DNA of 61,214 nucleotides from Pseudanabaena frigida. GTDB lineage: Bacteria; Cyanobacteriota; Cyanobacteriia; Pseudanabaenales; Pseudanabaenaceae. The position numbers and the translations under genes were made by a program. Location of the stretch: assembly GCA_003242085.1 (NCBI GenBank), contig QBML01000033.1, forward strand, positions 1-61,214, given 5' to 3'. Below are positions 8,293 through 16,631 of this stretch, piece by piece; the stretch's first letter is position 1; the number at the start of each line of letters is the position of its first letter. The notes beneath the pieces were generated by a model. It saw nothing but the letters and a program-made list of their open reading frames with translations, did no database searches and was not told the origin of the DNA.

Positions 8293-8488
8293 AAAAACTC
8301 CTATATAAATTAATTGATACAGAATTTTCAGCTACCCCCAAAAAATCTATCTAAAAATTATACATGACTAACCAGATTACTTTGGTTTAATAAAATTAGA
8401 TAAATCGTTAGATAAAACTACTCGACGGTTAACTTAACAGAGTTTATCAATTTGCGATGTTAAGGTGGTGAGTCCCATTGGGGGAGGC

Positions 8489-9394
8489 TTAAATTATCCC
8501 AACAAAGTAATTGCGTGCTGTACGAATAAGTGTACGATGCAAATCAACTATTTCCTCTGCAAGTAAGTGTAGAGAATCCACGACCTCACTCAAGTACTTT
8601 GGTTGTTCAAATTCCCAATCAACAGGAATAGACCTCAGTTCCATAGAATTTCCTAGGTAGCGCGTATGCGTAGCAATGAGCATCAGATATTCTTCTGATT
8701 TTTGCCAGAGGGATTTTCTTATGGTTTCTAGATCCGCATTAATGAACTCTCGATCTGCACAATTCCACTCGTTGTTGAAAGTGCGAAGTGGATCAAGATT
8801 GGAATCTCTGAATGTATCTCCCATATTTTGCTGATCTATAAACTTAATTACTCCCAAAGTTGGAAGAAGATTGATAAGTTCGTCATAAAGTTTTTTATCA
8901 TATTCCTTGGGGAGCGCGTTCTTAGGAATATCTTTGTTAGGACAGAACTGTGGATAATGCTTGAAGAATTCCATTTCATCCAAAGATAGATCATGTTGAA
9001 TGTCTTCCCAGAAAAGTATTTCAACAAAGAATCTTTCAGCTATTTTACGCTCTTTAGATATCTTCCGAATTGATTCCTGTAGTGCCGCATCTCTCGACGA
9101 TGTTGTAGCAATATATAAAGCGCTGAGTGTTGGCTCAAATGACTCTGCTTTTTTAATCTCACTACAAATAACATCTTCGGATAGACGATGAATTGTATTT
9201 TTACACTGAACTCCAATCATCATGCCTTCATCAGAATTCCCAAAGACATCAACACCGTCTTGGCGTTGACCTTGACGACCATTTCTGAAGAAGTTTGTTG
9301 ATTTCCAACGTAGTTTTGCGGTTGATAAAACGATGTCCTCAAATTCATCCCATGACTTCGGGGGCGGAATATTTGCACCTGCGATAGTTGGCAT
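8489..9394 (-). CDS. PD-(D/E)XK restriction-endonuclease-like protein
   Basis: About 301 residues. The N-terminal 150 residues look like an Mrr-like nuclease: WDEFEDIVLSTAKLRW, then QRQDGVDVFGNSDEGMMIGV followed by QCKN. The D...(hydrophobic)-Q-C-K pattern fits the PD-(D/E)XK core with Q in place of E, as in Mrr-type enzymes. The C-terminal half is helical with no recognised domain (LRTFNNEWNCADREFINADL, ending HLLAEEIVDLHRTLIRTARN). The longest frame opens at TTG (9424); ATG at 9394 (MPTIAGANIPPP) is more likely. It could be a single-protein defence nuclease; no methylase is nearby. Confidence 0.65.
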   Translation of the reverse strand: MPTIAGANIPPPKSWDEFEDIVLSTAKLRWKSTNFFRNGRQGQRQDGVDVFGNSDEGMMIGVQCKNTIHRLSEDVICSEIKKAESFEPTLSALYIATTSSRDAALQESIRKISKERKIAERFFVEILFWEDIQHDLSLDEMEFFKHYPQFCPNKDIPKNALPKEYDKKLYDELINLLPTLGVIKFIDQQNMGDTFRDSNLDPLRTFNNEWNCADREFINADLETIRKSLWQKSEEYLMLIATHTRYLGNSMELRSIPVDWEFEQPKYLSEVVDSLHLLAEEIVDLHRTLIRTARNYFVGII

Positions 9395-9522
9395 TTTGCG
9401 TGAATTGAAAAATTTAAACAACAATTATTCTACACTTGCTATTTAATTCCTGTATACGAAGAATACAGATTTTTTATGCACTAAAGTTCTGATCGCTTCA
9501 ATTATCTATGTGTTAAAGGGCT

Positions 9523-9711
9523 TGCTATTGGTGATCGCTATTACTGTAAGTCGTGATTTTTAGGCGATCGCCTCAATTATCAATCTACTAAAGGTTTGTT
9601 GAAGGCGATCGCTATTAATGTGAATTGTAATTTCTAAGCGATCGCTCAACAAATGTTGTTCTTTGCGATCGCCTAAAACTTTTCGGAACCAAACAACGAA
9701 TTCAACCATGC
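9523..9711. repeat. Repeat families A (two copies) and B (one partial copy)
   Basis: Two tandem family-A units (9530-9580, 9605-9645) are followed by the head of family B (TTTGCGATCGCCTAAAACTT, then CGGAACCAAACAACGAA). This fills the spacer between the nuclease-like gene and the stop of the SnoaL-like gene at 9712. No other feature is seen from 9395 to 9711. Confidence 0.65.
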
Positions 9712-10119
9712 TTAGAACGGTTCAAAACAGTCATATGTCCTCTGACGAATTATTTTGCCATCTTCAAATTCAATGAACTGAGCAAAATAAGCTTTCATCT
9801 CCTTTCCAGCAGGAGTTTGCCCAATTGGAATAGCAATTTTTGCCGTCCATATTGTTTCTAAAATTACTGTGTTACCAACAACATAAGACTTTTGAATGTC
9901 ATAATTCTGACTTATCAGAACTGATTTACCTCTTAGAGAAGCTTCCTTTAAATCATTTAGATTTCTTATTGCCCCATTAGGCAGTAAGAGATTTGGATAT
10001 TCTATTTGCTCCACCGACTCAGAATAATAAATAGCAAGCTCATCTGCTGTTTTACCTTCTGCAATATCTTTGAGATAATTTTTCGTGATTTCTAGAATTT
10101 GATGGCTTTCGGTTGTCAT
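9712..10119 (-). CDS. SnoaL-like / NTF2-fold protein
   Basis: A 135-residue NTF2-fold protein: N-terminal helices (ILEITKNYLKDIAEGKTADELAIYYS) then a curved sheet (VVGNTVILETIWTAKIA; MKAYFAQFIEFEDGKIIRQRTYDCFEPF). Family members are small cyclases, isomerases or binding proteins; the substrate is not deducible. It stands alone with a family-B repeat at its 3' end, a pattern shared with three other lone genes in this window. ATG at 10119. Confidence 0.8.
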   Translation of the reverse strand: MTTESHQILEITKNYLKDIAEGKTADELAIYYSESVEQIEYPNLLLPNGAIRNLNDLKEASLRGKSVLISQNYDIQKSYVVGNTVILETIWTAKIAIPIGQTPAGKEMKAYFAQFIEFEDGKIIRQRTYDCFEPF

Positions 10120-10422
10120 AGCTGTTCCTATTAATAAACTGCTCTACACTAATGTTAGCCTTGAAGACTGCTACCACTTCTCTATCGTCAGCAATAGATT
10201 CGTATGCGTCTAGCAACTGAAAACTAGAACAGGCAAACGCCAAGTTCAAACATGATTTTACCAGACCCTATCGGAAGTAGAAACATCGACTGGAATATAG
10301 CAGTTCTAAATAAGTTGAAAGAGGCTTCTACTCCGCTCAGCCATCTATATACGTTGGCTGAGCGGAGTAGAAGCCCTATTTTATATTTGAATCGTCTATA
10401 CCTTGTTAAGCAGCTTCTTGTT
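10120..10422. other. Spacer between SnoaL-like and GFA genes
   Basis: About 300 bases without a gene that I can support. A minus-strand open stretch (near 10130-10249, NLAFACSSFQLLDAYESIAD) may be a decayed coding fragment, but I cannot assign it. A strong hairpin lies at 10323-10375. Confidence 0.5.
10323..10375. terminator. 21-bp perfect stem hairpin (CTTCTACTCCGCTCAG type)
   Basis: Arms GGCTTCTACTCCGCTCAGCC (plus one base) and exact complement, loop of 11 bases, followed by CTATTTTATATTT. It lies 3' of the GFA gene. It resembles a cyanobacterial spacer palindrome with core CTTCGACTNCGCTCAG; a second, imperfect relative is at 31295-31338. It probably acts as terminator. Confidence 0.65.
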
Positions 10423-10836
10423 CTACCATGACTCTGGATACTCGGCGTGAGTTGGAAGCCCTCCGTTAGCACAACCCCACGATGCTCTGGATGCCCAGAA
10501 GATGTGATCTGTAGGAGTGATAGGCGGTGCTTCATCTAACGAGCCAGCAGGAATAACCATAATCTTGCCGTTGCGCGTTAGGCGCGGGACGGGACACCCG
10601 CAATGCCTGCAAAACCATTTGCCAAAACTCTTTGCTGTGGGAAGGTCATAACGTGTAATAACGTCCTCTCCAGAAATCCATTGGAACTGGCTGGGTTCAA
10701 CGGTTAGATTTGTGGCATGACCTGTGCCCGTGCCTTTACGACATCGCGAACAGTGGCAATGAGCCATTTTCTGGAACGGTGGGTTTACTTCAAATTTCAC
10801 CATTCCGCAAAGGCAACCACCATGAATGCTAGACAT
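10423..10836 (-). CDS. GFA/CENP-V family zinc protein
   Basis: A 137-residue protein with the full zinc-ligand set of the glutathione-dependent formaldehyde-activating (GFA) fold: GGCLCGMVKFEV, AHCHCSRCRKGTG and WFCRHCGCPVP. These cysteines bind two zinc ions. Despite the family name most members are not proven to act on formaldehyde, and the substrate here is unknown. Monocistronic, with a terminator-like palindrome behind it. ATG at 10836. Confidence 0.9.
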   Translation of the reverse strand: MSSIHGGCLCGMVKFEVNPPFQKMAHCHCSRCRKGTGTGHATNLTVEPSQFQWISGEDVITRYDLPTAKSFGKWFCRHCGCPVPRLTRNGKIMVIPAGSLDEAPPITPTDHIFWASRASWGCANGGLPTHAEYPESW

Positions 10837-10947
10837 GTTTATCTATCTCCTTGCTCAACTTTCGCATATTCAACCTGTGACACTTACTAGAAACTTTTTG
10901 CTATCAACACCCATTAATCGCCCAAAAGATAAAAGAAGGAATGTACT

Positions 10948-11012
10948 GCGATCGCTATTACTGTGAGTTTTGATTTCTAAGCGATCGCTTAACCAATATT
11001 TTCTTTGCGATC
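10948..11012. repeat. HIP1-flanked repeat family A, one copy
   Basis: GCGATCGCTATTACTGTGAG, TTTTGATTTCTAAGCGATCG, followed by the AT-rich tail and another HIP1. It lies 3' of the secreted-protein gene at 11060. Confidence 0.6.
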
Positions 11013-11059
11013 GCTAGTACTTAAACAGGTGTAGATACGCTAATGAAATGTGACATACC

Positions 11060-11422
11060 CTATTGGAATATCTTAGGATCGGGATGTGCTGCTGGAATAC
11101 TTTCTCCCCCAGTACATATTCCGTCGTAGCGCATCCTACGGAAAGCTTCTATCATCCCCTGCTGCGAAATTGCGTACTGATTGATTGCAGGTCTACTGTT
11201 ACCAGTAAGCCTCACTAACTCAGACCATGAATTATACCAACAGTAGGCACCTTCTCCATTGGAGTAGTAGACAGCAGGTCTACCTGAAAGCTGAAACACA
11301 CCTTGGGGAATTGTTTGACTTTGAGCTTCTGTCTTACTTGACCAAACTCCTACTCCCAAGAACGCGATCGTTGTAGTCATTAAGCAAAATAAAGTATTCA
11401 TTAGATTTCTACTTGTTGTCAT
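11060..11422 (-). CDS. Small exported protein, unknown function
   Basis: A 120-residue protein with a clear Sec signal peptide (hydrophobic core LMTTTIAFLGVGVW, likely cleavage after SKTEA). The mature part has two cysteines (GEGAYCWYNSW and GICTGGES) that may form a disulfide, and a central YYSNGEGAYCWYNSW motif. I do not recognise the family. It presumably acts in the periplasm or outside the cell. ATG at 11422; GGAGG lies just upstream on the minus strand (CCTCC near 11428 on plus). Confidence 0.7.
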   Translation of the reverse strand: MTTSRNLMNTLFCLMTTTIAFLGVGVWSSKTEAQSQTIPQGVFQLSGRPAVYYSNGEGAYCWYNSWSELVRLTGNSRPAINQYAISQQGMIEAFRRMRYDGICTGGESIPAAHPDPKIFQ

Positions 11423-11481
11423 CTCTACCTCCTTAAAAAGCTAATTACTTGGGGATCAAATGCTAAGCACTAATACGCAGT

Positions 11482-11636
11482 CTCTATAGGTATTTCGGGG
11501 ATGTCAAACATAATAAACGGTTCAATGCTTTTTATGAAGAGCGTTTCAGACATCAAAGATATACGAGGCTAAAACTTTTGCGCATAGTGCATCTCAATCA
11601 TTTAAGCTAAAGCAAATTCCCGAAATACCTATAGAG
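11482..11636. mobile_element. MITE-like element with 18-bp terminal inverted repeats
   Basis: CTCTATAGGTATTTCGGG (11482-11499) is repeated as its exact complement at 11619-11636. The 119-base interior has no complete ORF. Size and structure suit a non-autonomous transposable element. I see no convincing target duplication. Confidence 0.5.
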
Positions 11637-11695
11637 CCAATTTAACACTTATTACAAGGCTTTTTTCAACTTACTGAAAGAAATAATTGTAAATT

Positions 11696-11880
11696 TACGA
11701 TCGCCAATAACTTCTTGGAACTAAACAACTAGATAGATTTGTTGTGTCCCGATCGCCTATCAATTTCCTAACTTTGCGATCGCCAATAACCTCTCAAAAC
11801 TCGTCAACGAGGCAAACCATTTTTGATTGCTCACTCTCGGATAAAATAGACAATTTTAACGGGCGTATCGTTTCGATAAA
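11696..11880. repeat. Repeat family B, two overlapping heads and one body
   Basis: ACGATCGCCAATAACTTCTT and GCGATCGCCAATAACCTCTC start two copies; the second continues with the conserved body (CCATTTTTGATTGCTC, GATAAAATAGACAATTTTAA, GTATCGTTTCGATAA). It lies 3' of the gene at 11952. Confidence 0.6.
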
Positions 11881-11951
11881 GTCAGGATAGAGATGGATTG
11901 GTCGGGAACATCTGAGTCAAACACCAGACCTTCCGCTACAATGTTCTGTTA

Positions 11952-12560
11952 TCAATCTTCCTTTGGGGCTAGCTCAAATTTTGCTAGCATCCTGTCAAAA
12001 ATATCAACTGGGAACTGATATTCATCTATCTCAATGAAGACCTTACTCTTTTCTTGTTTATCATACAAAACCGTAACAGAAGTCATATTACTCCCACAAT
12101 CACCCAAAAGATTACCTAAATACACTCTTTCTGTTCTAGTTTTGTTAACAAGAGGTGTAGCAAGAAAAAGGACGAATTTCTCAACAAATGACAATGATTG
12201 AGATTTCTCTTCAGCATTTTGCGTTTTAAAAAGATATTTTTTAGTTCGTATCTCTGACGCAAAATTCATGAGATTTTGATAAAGAATTTCGACCTGATTC
12301 TCCTCTACATCAATCCTTACTGCTGAAAAGAGAAATATATTAAGAACTTTCCCCTCAGCTCTACTTGATCCTGAAGCCATTGGAGATTCTAAGGCAGCTA
12401 GTAGTTTTTTATTCTTAGTCGATTTAAGATACTTTGATAGGTATTCCATCGTTTGTGACCTCTGCTCAGCAGCAGCTTCAACGCTTAAAACCACAAGGGA
12501 CATTGATGTACCATCAATGTCCCCAATTTCTACAATATAATTACAAAATTTCTCTTGCAT
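11952..12560 (-). CDS. Unknown cytosolic protein
   Basis: A 202-residue soluble protein that I do not recognise. It shows alternating strands and helices (KFCNYIVEIGDIDGTSMSLV; MTSVTVLYDKQEKSKVFIEI) with no signal peptide, membrane segment or catalytic motif. A low-complexity ASGSSRAEGK loop sits near residue 62. It is followed at its 3' end by family-B repeats and preceded by two membrane-protein genes in the same orientation. ATG at 12560. Confidence 0.6.
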   Translation of the reverse strand: MQEKFCNYIVEIGDIDGTSMSLVVLSVEAAAEQRSQTMEYLSKYLKSTKNKKLLAALESPMASGSSRAEGKVLNIFLFSAVRIDVEENQVEILYQNLMNFASEIRTKKYLFKTQNAEEKSQSLSFVEKFVLFLATPLVNKTRTERVYLGNLLGDCGSNMTSVTVLYDKQEKSKVFIEIDEYQFPVDIFDRMLAKFELAPKED

Positions 12561-12733
12561 TATGCTTCCTTCTATGTACGAACATTTAGTCAGAAACCTC
12601 TAAAAGTTAACTGCTGAACTTACCCGCTAATAGAGGTTTTGAATGATGAAAAAATCTTAGCATAGGTCGGGTGCAATGATTTTTTATAGGGCATAAAACT
12701 TCTTCCTAAATATTATAGAAAATCAAGCCATGA

Positions 12734-13585
12734 TTAAAGTCCAAGACTATACCTTAACGCCCTAACAACAACCTCATGACCAGAAGCATTCATCCCATAA
12801 GAATCCATGTAATTTGAAATTGGTTCTTTTTCTCCAGTTTTCATGATGAGAATAATGCGATCGGTATGTTCCTCATCACTTTTGTCATCTTCAATTTGAA
12901 TATCTACAATTTGATTTATATCGAATCTACTTATTTCCTTACCATCAAGTTCGCATACAAGTATTTTTTCATGTTTCTTGATAGAATACTTTCGGTAATT
13001 ACCCGACGTGTGACAGACTGCAAGTGTATCTTCAGAATTGTGAATTACCCACTCTCTATGTAGAAGTTGTATTGGCTGATCTGACAAAAAGTCTGAGATT
13101 ATGCGCCTTGATATAAGAAGTTTGATATCGCTATTGGATTTGCCTAACTCGATCTTGGTTCCTCTAAATCGACCATTTTTTCGTATCCAGATGACAAGCT
13201 CACTAATATTCTTTTGGCGCAATAGCTCAACTCCAGTTACTTCATTTAAGGGAAATTCTTCAGTGTTAGAACCAAATAAATTTCTTCGTTGTACGGATAG
13301 TTGTTGTCTTGCTTTATCAAAGGATAATGTTGAATCTATTGGCGAAGCCAATCCATATACGCCATTTACTAAAGCTAAAATACTCGCAATGTAACAACCT
13401 ATCGCTAAAGAATCTTTTGGAATTCCAGTGATTGAAGCTAGAAGACTTGGGACAGCTCCATGAAATGCAAGAATGGCAATTAGTATACCTGTAAATATTA
13501 GTGCTATTGATATTGCTAGCTTTTTATGATTATTTATCAGGATAGACAATCTTTTAGGACTTTCTTCGAGAACCTTATAGTCCAT
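12734..13585 (-). CDS. Membrane protein with PH-like domain (paralogue of next gene)
   Basis: A 283-residue protein. Two membrane segments at about residues 22-45 and 60-85 (LAISIALIFTGILIAILAFH; AIGCYIASILALVNGVYGLA) are followed by a cytosolic sheet-rich domain (LSFDKARQQLSVQRRNLFG, FPLNEVTGVELL, LVIWIRKNGRF) of the kind seen in bacterial PH-like proteins. A second similar block ends the protein (RYSIKKHEKILVCELDGKE). The neighbour at 13655 has the same plan, so they look like a paralogous pair. Function unknown. Confidence 0.65.
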   Translation of the reverse strand: MDYKVLEESPKRLSILINNHKKLAISIALIFTGILIAILAFHGAVPSLLASITGIPKDSLAIGCYIASILALVNGVYGLASPIDSTLSFDKARQQLSVQRRNLFGSNTEEFPLNEVTGVELLRQKNISELVIWIRKNGRFRGTKIELGKSNSDIKLLISRRIISDFLSDQPIQLLHREWVIHNSEDTLAVCHTSGNYRKYSIKKHEKILVCELDGKEISRFDINQIVDIQIEDDKSDEEHTDRIILIMKTGEKEPISNYMDSYGMNASGHEVVVRALRYSLGL

Positions 13586-13654
13586 CTCTTAATGATTCCT
13601 CTAATGATTTGTTATACATCTTTGCTTACAAAATCTCTTTCTATCTCTTGTTTC

Positions 13655-14236
13655 TTAATTCAACAAAAAACCTCTAATTAAATTAGTCATATTCTCTTGT
13701 GTTTTCTCATTGTCGCCAGGGTAAAGCCTTAATTTCTTACCTGTTATACTAACCACAATTGAACGCCAATATCTTGGTGGAGGATCGTCATTATTCTCAA
13801 TCAAAGGTTCTACAGATAGGATTTCATTTAAGCTATAGCAAGTAATTTTGTTGGGGCAGTATGGGAAGATAGCTGGGGTAGAACACTTTAAAGTTCTTAG
13901 ATTCTTATCAAATGTATATGTAGATTGTCGCCCCCCACCATAAATTCTGATCAGCAATATGCCCGTGAAAGGAAAAGCTGCAATCAAGATTCCAACTATG
14001 AAACATTCCCAGACATTACTAGAATTTATTAACATAGTAATTCCAAAAATTACTATAAAAGCAATTAAGGGTTGAATAATTAAATTTTTTGCACTGGGGA
14101 TAGTTCCCTCACTGTATCCATATTCGCCATTAAAAATAACTAGCTCAACCTCTGTATGTTTAAGTACTTTCATTCCTAGAGACATAGGGCTATGCGAACT
14201 AAATATGCAGTAAGATCGTACAACAAGTCTTGACAC
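13655..14236 (-). CDS. Membrane protein with PH-like domain (paralogue)
   Basis: Up to 193 residues. Two membrane segments (LIIQPLIAFIVIFGITMLIN; CFIVGILIAAFPFTGILLIR) precede a sheet-rich domain with TYTFDKNLRTLKC, CYSLNEILSVEPL and RSIVVSITGKKLRLYPG. The phrases FDK...L and SLNEI align with the neighbour at 12734. The start is uncertain: ATG at 14173 (MKVLKHTEVEL) matches the start of the paralogue best, with other in-frame ATGs at 14185 and a longer frame to 14236. Function unknown. Confidence 0.6.
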   Translation of the reverse strand: MSRLVVRSYCIFSSHSPMSLGMKVLKHTEVELVIFNGEYGYSEGTIPSAKNLIIQPLIAFIVIFGITMLINSSNVWECFIVGILIAAFPFTGILLIRIYGGGRQSTYTFDKNLRTLKCSTPAIFPYCPNKITCYSLNEILSVEPLIENNDDPPPRYWRSIVVSITGKKLRLYPGDNEKTQENMTNLIRGFLLN

Positions 14237-14353
14237 TTTTTGTAGCTTTCCTTGATAGATAATTAAGTCAAGTGCGATCGTCTCAATTCTAAAAGGTTTG
14301 ACGAGAGCGATTCCTTATGTATTTCTTGTCATGACGATAAAAGATTGAATTTG

Positions 14354-14929
14354 TTAAGAAGCTTTTGGATAGAGCCACTTAGCAAAAAGATTAGTAACTC
14401 TTGGCATGATAATGTAAGTCATCGCAAATACCATCAGCCCTGAAACCAGAAATGTCGCTAGAGTTGGTGGCAAGAAAGAGAGGTTCGGGATTACCAATCT
14501 ATTCATGAAATTTATCAAGATAAAGATAATTCCCCAAGTGAGAAGGAACATCTTATAGCGCGGCGGTGGTAATATCGCTTTATTAGTGGATAGAGTAAAC
14601 CAAGTTTCCAAGCCAGTGAGAACCTGAAACTTACCTTCATCTACAATCAAGCGATTGAGCTGGGCGAGATAACCTTTGCGAATTTCTGAACTTTCCCACA
14701 GCCGATAATTACTCAGGCGATCGAATTTGAATACAATCCGATACTGAAGATTCGATGTGTCATCTGGGCGAAAGACATTCACTCCCAGATGACCATCAAA
14801 CATCTCGGCGGCAGAAATCATTTCTGTTAAGATTCCCTCAAATTCCTGCTCGCAAGAAGGTTTAACATTGAGAGCAACATCAACGGTTACGGGAGTATCA
14901 TCTGATTCCATGCGATCGCTTTGATTCAT
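14354..14929 (-). CDS. ABM-domain monooxygenase-like protein with membrane anchor
   Basis: A 191-residue protein. Residues 12-110 form an antibiotic-biosynthesis-monooxygenase (ABM) ferredoxin-like domain (VDVALNVKPSCEQEFEGILT, FDGHLGVNVF, YRIVFKFDRLSNYRLWESS). Two membrane segments follow (MFLLTWGIIFILINFMNRLV; LATFLVSGLMVFAMTYIIMP). This ABM-plus-C-terminal-membrane arrangement occurs in a known group of uncharacterised bacterial proteins. The ABM domain faces the cytosol by inference. Substrate unknown. ATG at 14929. Confidence 0.85.
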   Translation of the reverse strand: MNQSDRMESDDTPVTVDVALNVKPSCEQEFEGILTEMISAAEMFDGHLGVNVFRPDDTSNLQYRIVFKFDRLSNYRLWESSEIRKGYLAQLNRLIVDEGKFQVLTGLETWFTLSTNKAILPPPRYKMFLLTWGIIFILINFMNRLVIPNLSFLPPTLATFLVSGLMVFAMTYIIMPRVTNLFAKWLYPKAS

Positions 14930-14977
14930 TTGTATTAGTTGATCGTTAGCTACTGATGTTACGGGGAAGTTTGTAAA

Positions 14978-15078
14978 GCCCTCACCCCTAGCCCCTCTCC
15001 CGCAGGAGAGGGGGACAAGAGAATATTATAGGTTTTGCTCCCCTTCTCCTGCGGGAGAAGGAGTTGGGGGATGAGGGT
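14978..15078. repeat. Cyanobacterial CTCCCGCAGGAGA palindromic repeat
   Basis: Two self-complementary arms (CCCTCTCCCGCAGGAGAGGG and CTTCTCCTGCGGGAGAAG) also pair with each other (CCCTCACCCCTAGCC with GTTGGGGGATGAGGG). Relatives are at 33126-33222 and 44418-44503. It sits between the ABM gene and the SMP-30-like gene. Confidence 0.65.
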
Positions 15079-15089
15079 TGTAGCAAGAT

Positions 15090-15974
15090 TTAAACCAATG
15101 GCAGTCCAGCAATGCCAACTTCAAGCCTTACCACCTTTCCCGATTCAACCCCAGTAGCAGGAGGGAAAGACATGCCGCCGTTGGTTGTGACATAGATGCT
15201 GCGATCGCCTTCAGATTTACCGAATGCTAAAGCCGTGCTACCTGCCATGCCTTGTTTTAGTTGAGCAATAGTAGTGACAGTGCCATCTTGATCGATCTTC
15301 ACCACACTATTAAAAACGTGAGTCGTACCGTAGAGATTCCCTTCAATATCAAAGGCAAAGTCGTCGATATTAACTCCAGTGAGAAAGATCTCTGGTTCTC
15401 CTGCCAAGCCATCGGCAAGAATAGGAATCTTCACAATCTGTTTCTTTTGAGTATTGGAAGCATAGAGAAAATTGTCGTAAATTTTTAAACCATTCACCGC
15501 AGGAGTAACTTCTTCAGACGAAGTACGCGCAAGATCGGGATGTTCTAGCCAAATGCTAACCGTTTTCGTTGGCACATTCAATTGCCAGATTGCACCACGA
15601 TAGGAATCAGCGATTAAGTAATTATCGCTATCTAATCGAGTCAATCCATTCAAAAATATTGCTTCGGGCAATTCCGTCAAAAGTTCGACCGTTCCATCGC
15701 TAGCAATACGCCATACTACAGAAGTTTCCTTTTCATCCCAACCTGACAGCAGCAGTTCTACATTTGGTGTCAATGCCAAGCCAGTTGCTTTACCTGCGAT
15801 CGTTGCGTGGGTTGCGACAACTCCATCAGCACTAATGCGAAAGACCTTACCTTCGTAATGATTGGTGATAAATAAAGTATTATCTGCATCGATAACAACG
15901 CTTTCTAAAAAGGAATTGACAGGAAATTCAGCGATCGTTTGGGCGGGGACTAGGTCAGTTAATGTTTCTATCAT
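15090..15974 (-). CDS. SMP-30/gluconolactonase-like beta-propeller protein
   Basis: A 294-residue cytosolic protein of six-bladed propeller type: repeated blades such as SFLESVVIDADNTLFITNHY, GLALTPNVELLLSG, NGLTRLDSDNYLIADSYRGA and FAFDIEGNLYGTTH. Metal-binding positions typical of SMP-30 (N and D in blade turns) are plausible, but enzyme activity is not assured; many members are lactonases or unknown. Just downstream of its start on the minus strand lies a truncated alpha/beta hydrolase relic, and an HxlR regulator is divergent. ATG at 15974. Confidence 0.8.
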   Translation of the reverse strand: MIETLTDLVPAQTIAEFPVNSFLESVVIDADNTLFITNHYEGKVFRISADGVVATHATIAGKATGLALTPNVELLLSGWDEKETSVVWRIASDGTVELLTELPEAIFLNGLTRLDSDNYLIADSYRGAIWQLNVPTKTVSIWLEHPDLARTSSEEVTPAVNGLKIYDNFLYASNTQKKQIVKIPILADGLAGEPEIFLTGVNIDDFAFDIEGNLYGTTHVFNSVVKIDQDGTVTTIAQLKQGMAGSTALAFGKSEGDRSIYVTTNGGMSFPPATGVESGKVVRLEVGIAGLPLV

Positions 15975-15986
15975 GATTTTTCACCT

Positions 15987-16175
15987 TTAGGATAATAGCA
16001 TCGCTGTTAATTTGTCAGGAGATGCCGCAAATGGAGAATGTCCTGTCTCAATTTCTAATACGCGATCGCAGAGTAGCTCAGTAAACATCTGTTTCTGTAA
16101 ACTTGGTGAGATCACGCGATCGTTTAAGGCGGTGATATAGGTGCAGCGATCGCGCATATAGGGTTGCTCATTTTT
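15987..16175 (-). pseudogene. Alpha/beta hydrolase C-terminal remnant
   Basis: The minus strand reads RCTYITALNDRVISPSLQKQ, then MFTELLCDRVLEIETGHSPF and AASPDKLTAMLLS before a TAA. GHSPF holds the catalytic histidine, and RCTYI...D is the typical last core of EstC-like alpha/beta hydrolases. An in-frame stop lies just upstream (near 16185), so the nucleophile part is gone. Its stop is 13 bases from the start of the SMP-30-like gene, so they were probably an operon. Confidence 0.75.
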
Positions 16176-16295
16176 TAATCGTTATTTTTTTCCATAATTA
16201 GGATATACATTATTCTTAATAAGCAATAACATCAAAGGTTATTAGTTACCAAATAGATACTAGTACGATTGTTTTTGAGTTTATATCTGAAAGTT

Positions 16296-16631
16296 ATGGC
16301 TACAAAAAAATATAGCTGTCCCGTAGAGTTCACGCTCGATCGCATTGGAGGTAAATGGAAGGCAGTAATCCTATGGTGGCTGAAAGGTGGTAGTAAGAGA
16401 TTTGGCGAGCTAATGCACTTGATGCCAGACATCAGCCGAAAAGTATTGACTTCGCAATTGCGAGAATTAGAAGCCGATGGACTGATCGAACGTGAAGTTT
16501 TTGCAGAATCGCCGCCGCGCGTAGAATATTCGTTATCGGATCATGGTGCAACTTTAAAACCGATTATGGAACTCATGTGCGAATGGGGAAAAGTAAACGG
16601 GAAAGAACATCAATTTGACTTTGGTTTATGA
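16296..16631 (+). CDS. HxlR-type winged-helix transcriptional regulator
   Basis: A 111-residue HxlR-family regulator (ATG at 16296, MATKKYSCPVEF). It contains the N-terminal CPVEFTLDRIGGKWKAVILW pattern and a winged helix (ISRKVLTSQLRELEADGLIE, PRVEYSLSDHGATL). The Cys in CPVE is the usual sensor residue in HxlR proteins reacting to electrophiles or oxidants. It diverges from the hydrolase relic and SMP-30-like gene, which are its likely targets. Confidence 0.9.
   Translation: MATKKYSCPVEFTLDRIGGKWKAVILWWLKGGSKRFGELMHLMPDISRKVLTSQLRELEADGLIEREVFAESPPRVEYSLSDHGATLKPIMELMCEWGKVNGKEHQFDFGL

Larger units (their letters stand above)
11423..11951. other. Long spacer with MITE-like element and family-B repeats
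   Basis: About 530 bases with no gene that I can support. It contains the inverted-repeat element at 11482-11636 and repeat family B at about 11696-11880. Confidence 0.6.

Noticed and set aside
10224-10535. Minus-strand 103-codon ORF overlapping the GFA gene
   Set aside because: Alternative frame of the GFA gene 3' end plus the hairpin region; the GFA frame has full zinc motifs.
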